Source of the DNA: Eonycteris spelaea
Taxonomy: Eukaryota > Chordata > Mammalia > Chiroptera > Pteropodidae
Length of the DNA: 64,000 nucleotides
Assembly (NCBI GenBank): GCA_003508835.1
Contig: PUFA01000022.1
Coordinates: forward strand, 3,906,001 to 3,970,000
Reading direction: 5' to 3'
This document shows, one piece after another, positions 52,801 through 60,429 of the stretch. Position numbers and translations under genes: made by a program. A model generated the notes under the pieces. That model was not told where the DNA came from. It was given only the letters and a program-made list of their open reading frames with translations, and did not search any database. Position 1 is the stretch's first letter. The number at the start of each line of letters is the position of its first letter.

Positions 52801-55800
52801 TGATTCGGTTAAACTGATGAAGACTAAGAGACACAGTAGCCAAATGCAATAACACATAAATGTGGATTGAATTCTGGATTTAAAAACGCAAGCAGCTATA
52901 GAGAATGTGTTAGGGAAGTGTGAGTATGGATTGTAGTGAAGTAATGTTGACTGCATACAGGTATGGTAACAGTGGTGCAGCTGAGCAGTGAAATGGTCTT
53001 TTCCCGAGGAAACAGATGCCAAGCTATTCAGGAGTGAAGTGTTACGATGCTTATGGTCTGACTGAATGTCTGGCAAAAGGGAGTGAACGTTGCCAGGCTT
53101 TAAGAGTTATCTGGGTGAAGGGTAAATAAGTGTTCATTGTACATTTCTTTCAACCTTCTTAATGGGCTTGAAAATATCTAAAAATAAAAAATATAGAAAT
53201 TCATGTGAAAGAATGTCTCAGTGATCGAGAGCATGGCTCAAGGATCGAAGGACTTGCACCTGCATCCCAGCTCTGCCCAGAGGTAGAACCCTAAGCCAGT
53301 TACTTAACCATTCTGCACTTTACGGTTTTCAGTTTCAAAACGGGTTTTTGTGTTTTTCTCCTCCTGAACTCACTGTACACTTTCGACCTTGACTGCACCC
53401 CTTACGAATGGATTCACGTCTCTACCAGAGGCAAGGCAAATATGTGTATGTCTACCCTGTCTCTTCATATGAGAGCAAACATACATTCCAGGACAGTTTT
53501 ACATTTCATAAGCCTCACAATTCAAACCAAGAAAAGCTCATTACTTTAACACAAAAGTATTAGATTTAATCTTGATGATAGAACTGCAAACAACTGCATA
53601 ATTCACAAATTGTATAGATATTAGCATGATGGGACTGAAAAAATGCTACCCTTAGTATAGTAGGAGAAGGAATGAGTCTAAGTTCTGGCGTTAAGTAGAA
53701 TATATTTATACTAATAACCTCTTGTGGGTTTCAGTTTCTTTACCAATAAAATAAGAGGTTGAACCAGATTTTACCAGTCCTCAGATGCCCTAAGATGGAA
53801 GTCCCCAACCGCTGGGCCGTGGGCTGGTACCGGCCCGTGACCTGTTAGGAACTGGACCACACAGCAGGAGCAGGAGGTGAGCGGCAGGTGAGAGAGCGAA
53901 ACGTCATCTCTATTCGCAGCCGCTCCCCAGAGCTAGCATCACCGCCTCAGCTCCATCTCAGGTCATTGGGCAATGGCTGCTCACAGGAGCACTGGTCCCT
54001 GGTGCCCAAAGGTTGGGGACTGCTGCTCTCAGACACTGCAAGCAGCATAGTGTTCTTGTTTCCTAAGCATTCTAAGGTTCTTTCGAAGCCTCCTCTTGAA
54101 TTTTATGCTTCAGGTGTGCTAATCTTCACTACATTCCCAGCCTACATTCCCCTCCTCCCCATCTCCCCACCCTCCACTGCTGCCCACTCTAGCTCGAAGA
54201 GCGGGCGCTACTATCCTGAGCTGATCTGTATTTGAAGTTTGGCACAATTTATGTAATTAGCTGATAGTTAATAACTAGGTCCATCAGGCAAAAGCTTAGG
54301 TGGCATTTAGGCTTAAGTTGCAACATTCTGAAGTTTAAATATATTAAAAACGCTTACTTCCTTCCTTGTTCTTACGGCAGCGTCTTGCACAAGCTGAGAA
54401 ATTTTCTCTTTCATTTTCTCTATATCTTCTTCTTTTTGCTTCTCTTCAAGCAGAACCTTCAGAAAATAAATCATTTGATGGTATTACAGGTCACTTCATG
54501 ATTAATAAAGATAACAACAGATGGGTAAAAACCTATCTGCTGATCACTTTCTGGAAAGCAAACACTTTATGCTAAACTTTGGAGACATCTCCACTCTTGC
54601 CTATGGCATGAATGATATTTGCTTTCTCTGTCCTCCTCACCTGACCTTGTCCCGCCTTGTTTTACTTTCTTACCTGGCTCATTATCATTCATTTTCAGTC
54701 CTCACTGCTTCTTCCTCTTCTCAACCTCTTCAAAATGGGATTGAACTCAGTGGTGGTCCTTTCCTTCATCAACATCCATCCCTTGGTGTTCTAATCTAAT
54801 CTCACACTTTTAAATATCAATTATATGCTGAAAATTCCCAAATTTATATCTCTAGCCCAAATACCTTTCCGAGTCTGCAATGCCTCCAATTTTAGGAATG
54901 AATCAATCTGTCAATCAGTCAGTCAATCTCATTCTGTCTGTCTCTGATCGCATATAAGTGGCTTGTGTTCTGATCCTGCTATCTTCCAAAGATACCATAC
55001 ACAGTCTCATCTCTTTTTAAAAATTGCTTAATAAATTTCCTCCCGCTTAAAATAGGTAAGCTAGTATGAGAAAAGGCTTTTTTGATGCAACAGCCTTATG
55101 CGCCAATGGGCAGTGATGAAAGGGGGAGCGTTGTGAGAGAGCTATGCCAGGCTGTGCTTCAGGTCTGCTTGCAGGATAATCTGTGAGCGGCTGAAAGAAA
55201 CCACTGACTTCTTAGAACAAGCACCTGAAGGTGGGAGCCCTCTAGTAATTAAGCAATGAGTCAACAGGGAGCTTAAGATTATAGCCATAAGCAGCCTCTG
55301 TAAGGGTCTGTTGACTTGGGTGAGCAGATCTGAGGGTTAGGCAACTGAGTGTCACGACTACCTTCTCTGCCCATTTGCTCTACACAAGTGCTCATCTTTA
55401 CTGACTTGATGGTAAAATTGCTTACATGACTGGGCTTTGGAGGAGAGAGAAACAATTTTGTCCTGCTCTTAATCCTGCCAGCTAACTTAGGTGTTAAGAG
55501 CTTGTTTTTTTTTTTTAATAGCTCTCTTGGAAAACCCTCTACTATGTTAAAATGGAAATAGAACTAAAGTGTTTCCTTTGTACTCTCCATATTTCCCAGC
55601 AGAATACTATGCATACACTATGTATTCAATGAATGTTGGTTAAATGAATCAATAAGTAAATGATCTCTACATAAGGTAAACAGCGACATTAAAAATAAAT
55701 CTATCTACTATGTGACTTCTATAAACTTACATACCATCCATATGGAAGTGGTAACAGATAAAAAGATGCTGTGTGGTAGCATAGGAATCAATGGTTAGAG

Positions 55801-57761
55801 GGTTCCGAAAAAAAGGAGTGACATGAAGGCTCCAGTTAATAAATCTTAATAGCTAAATTTAATTCCTGTCAATTAAGCTTCTGCTCTATTAGAGTGATCA
55901 TGTAAGAGATAAAGGGGAAATAAAAATGAATAAGATCCATCTGATTTAACTGAATAAAACAGCGCACATTGCAGAAAAGTGCTATAACAGTATTTCATAG
56001 CATGAGACTAGAGGGGATAAAGATTACTTACGCAAGGATTGTAGACATAAGAAAAGTCTGACACGTCAATGTGTTTTGGGAGAGGACAGACATTTTATCA
56101 TGTTTTATGACATTAAGTCCTATCACCAAGAATATAATATGTCTATTAATGGTGAGCACAGCAGTTTTATTTTCATGTAGATTACTCTGTAGTTATAGTT
56201 ACGATTAGGTCACATCGGGAACGTTCAGGATTTCATTTTTTATAAATGTGTTAACTAGTTTTTTCTTTTACCTACCTTTTTTTGCAGGTTAGCTTCTTCT
56301 AAGGAGTTGCATGCTATTTCTGGCTCTTACGATAGCTTCATATTTCTCATTTTCTAATTCATTGCATTTTGCTTGTAACTCTTGAGTTTGTTTTTCCAAA
56401 TGTGTTTTTTCTGCTCTTAATTGAGTGGCGTCTTGCATTGCCACACATAATCTAAAAGTTAATAATCACGTTGTAAAAGTTCAATATTTTTAAAGGGAAG
56501 GAGGGAGATAGAGTTACTGAGCATCTATTATTACAGGACAAACCTTATTCCGATTACTTTCACATGTACTTACTCATTTGCTCTGCACAAAAGTTCTGTA
56601 GATTTTGTTACTTCCATTTGAAAGAACCACCACCACAGCATTTTAACGGAGGTGGAGCGTTTGGTTAAGGTCACATGGCTAACGGGCAGTGGGCAGTGAC
56701 TGCGCCTTGCTCTGGCTGTAATTATGCTGCACCTTCCACAGTATCACGGTGTATTACATAGCTACATGATAATGTTATAAAGCAAATCTTTAAAGAACGA
56801 GTTGTTCTTGCTCTTTATATAGTATTCTTTTTTCCTTTCCTTTTCTGTTTAGTTCCCCTTTCCTATTCTATATCCAGGTAACCCATGTTAATTTACTAAT
56901 GTAAATCTTTGAATATTTTTCTCCATGATCATAACATTATACACACCCACACACCCACACACACAAAATACATATATAAAATATATATACATCCATAGGT
57001 TTTTAAACATGATTTTGTGTAATAAAAATTAAGATCACAGTATACAGCCTTTTCTCATTCAATAATGTAGAAATCCCCTCAAGCAATATATCCAAAAGCA
57101 CTTTCCTTTCCTACTCAGATGGATATAACTTCTTTTCACTGTCAATTTGTATTTCCCTGACTACTGGAGAGTTTAAGTATATTTTTAAAAGTTTGTTAGC
57201 TATGTGAATTATCATCTTTAAATTTCTTCTTCATAGTCTCTGTCCATTTCTTTCTTATGGGTTATTTGCTTTGCTTATCCCTTTACAAGAACTTTTGAAT
57301 ATTAAGATATTAACACTTGGTCTGTCCTGTATGCTGCAAATATTTTCCCAAGTCTACTTTTGATTGTTGTTGCCTGGTGTCTCTATGTTCTTCAACTTCT
57401 GGGACTTCAGGTTTTAAAAAGATGATCTCCCTCATCCATAGATTGCAAATGCAATCCGCTGGATTTCCTCAGAAGATTGCTGCGCTGTTCATTTGTTTTC
57501 CCCTAAATCTTTAGAAACACGTTCTGGTATGATCTGGTGAGACAACTCTTACCTTATAATTCATACTTTTCTTTGTTATTTTCAGGTAATTTTTCCCTTA
57601 AATGGTGGCAGGAGAAGGCTCCTCTATGCCCTTCCCACTTCCGCTCCACACCAGAGCACAGCAAGGCCAGGAGGCAGCTTAGGGCTACAGCGCAGCTCAC
57701 TCTCCCCGCCCTGGGGATTGAGAGAATTCAGCCTCCCTTTCATTTCATTCCTCTCTTTTTT

Positions 57762-57803
<42 letters not shown>

Positions 57804-60390
57804 TAGTAGATCTGCTTAATTCCGAATGAAGTGAGTTAAGGTCTACTGCTATTTTAGTCAGGGTTCTTAGTTGCCAGCAGAAGCCAACTCTAATTTAAGC
57901 AGAACCAGGGTTTCTTAAAAGGATACTGGTAAGTTCACAGACTCACTGGGAAAGCTGGAAAGCCAGGTGTGAAGCTTTGTAGCAAGGAACATACCCAAAA
58001 TTTCACCAAAATTATTAGTTGGTCTTCCATGAGGAGCTAAACTGAGGAATATCCCAAAGATGGAAGAGAGGTGAGATGCAGAAGGTCAAAAATAATGACC
58101 ATAACTCTATTTTCATCAAATCTTCCTTGCATTTCCTATCTTTTGCAGTTTATTGAACTGTCCTATTATTTGCTGTATTTAGGTTTACTAATGTATCTTT
58201 TTCAAAATAGGGACATTTTCATGATATCAAGTCTCTCTCTGTTCTATTTGCTGCTTTTACCTTTACACCTTACCTTGTGTGATACTAATACTATTACTCT
58301 GCTTTCTTTTTGTTTATAAGTTGCTAATATCTCCACTAAAACCTTTATTTTAAATTTAAAATGAATCCTCTTCATCTTCCTTTTCTTCAGATCTTTGTCA
58401 AAGTTAAATATTTTTAAAGGGAAAAGTTAAATATTTTTAAATAACAGATTACTGGGTCTTGCTTTTTAATCAGAATCTGCAAGTCTCTGCCTTTTAATGG
58501 ATTCACTCATCTCATATTTTAACACAATGATTCGCATATAGGACATTATACATTACATCTTACTTTGGTTGAAGCATTTTGAGTAGAAAATGAAGCACTC
58601 TCTCTCCCACAGAGGCATAGGACACCTGTCACTTTACTGAAATCAGTTCACCCTTTCACTTCACCACGTCCTCTTGGCTTGCCAGAGGCGGACTCATGAA
58701 GACATTATGAAGAGGGAGTTTAAAGCCAAAACCATTCTACTCATTTAACTCCTGCCTTATTTACCAGGCACATACAAACCAGAGAAGTCTTTCCTAGAGA
58801 GAACTGTCATTCCCTGGAGATAATTTCCAGGATCCAAAAATCATCTAAAAAAGGGGCAAAGGGATCTATCTTTGGAAAATGCAATGAAATGACTTATGCT
58901 TCATAGATACTTATGGCATTTGAAAAGAACACGAATAATTTTAAAAAGAAATAATAATAATTTTAATAACTATGATAAAAAGTATTTAAGGTCAAAGTGT
59001 CTTTGATTTTATGGAACAAAGATAATCATTACAAATATAGCTTTTCAATCTGGTAGTTCCAGGAAATAGGGCACATCTAAAACATATCAGTTGAACATTG
59101 CTAGAGCCACATATCAAGCACGCAAATAAATCTGCATTCTCTTATATAAAAATACAAGAGATTTTTTCTTAAACTTTAAAATATATAACCATTTTTAAAT
59201 CACAACAGGGACTTAATATTAATTTAATAGCTCTTAATAGATAGCCAATGTAAAAATTTCTTCTTCAGAAGAGGTTAGCTGAATACTAGATTTAAAAAAA
59301 TATATATATCCTTACCAGAAGTTTGGGGGGAGAGGAGAGGTAGATAGGGGAAAAAAATTAAACATTTCTTCAATTAAAAAAAGAAATTAAAAAATTAAAG
59401 AAAAAAATTAATTAAAAAAATATCCTTAGATTTTCTTATATATGGAACAACCTCCTCTTAGGGATCAGCTAGGTTTTATACTATAAACAAAATGAAACAA
59501 TAACAAAAATCCCCAAACCCTCAACATTAAAAATACAACTTAAAGCATTGCTGAATGAATGAACAACTTGATTCATTATGACTCAATAGTATCAGAATCA
59601 AAAGGACGTGACACTCGTTCACATTTCACTGTTTTGAGTCTCTCTAGCGTTTATTTTCATAGCACACAATGCTACTAAAATAACAGAAATGCAAATCTAT
59701 AGCCACAGACTTTTTCTCTAAGGTTAACAAAAGGAAGTTCAGGAAAATAGTAAAACAATCAACTGCTGAAAAGTTTAGAAAAATGAAAAACAAAACCCAA
59801 AAAACCCCTAGCACTTAAAAATTACAACCTCAGAATCTGAAGGTAGCAGTTAAAATTAATTAGTTCTCAACCTCCTGTGCACAAAGACATTACTTTCATC
59901 AACATTTGGGAGAATAGAAGACAGACGGTCAAAGATACTTTTTTTTTTTTCTCTGAATAAACACTAAATTAGCCATGGATCTGTGACTGGAACTGAGATC
60001 TCGATTTTTGATGGGCTCAGAGCAGCAGAGTATTTCTGAAGGTAACAGATTCCAATCATAGAGTCGATTTTTCAGCTTTAAACCATAATGTGAATTTACA
60101 GGTTTTGGTCACTGTATCTTTTAAACCATAAATGGCAATTTTCAATTTTTTCAAGAGAACATCCAATAAAGACTAAGAAATGACAACAAAACAACAACAA
60201 AAGATTCTAGAGTGAATGTTTGCATTAAGATAGTGATTAAAGACAAAGCTACAGAATATATTCAACAAGACTACGTACAGGCCTTCAATGATAACTGAAA
60301 ATTATTGCTCATCTATAACGATTTCTCAAGTATTTTTTCCTTGTGTATCTACCTAGTAAGAAAGGGTATTCTATGTAATTTTTACCCAAC

Positions 60391-60429
<39 letters not shown>

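Larger units (their letters stand above)
48534..54357 (-). other. SCLT1 intron between exons d and e
   Basis: The intron is about 5.8 kb. It holds a hAT-like fragment (48725-49070), MIR pieces (49730-49800, 51100-51190 and 53225-53345), an L1 3' scrap (52025-52095) and a terminal-inverted-repeat element (53800-54024). The rest is AT-rich, with nothing I recognise. Confidence 0.65.
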
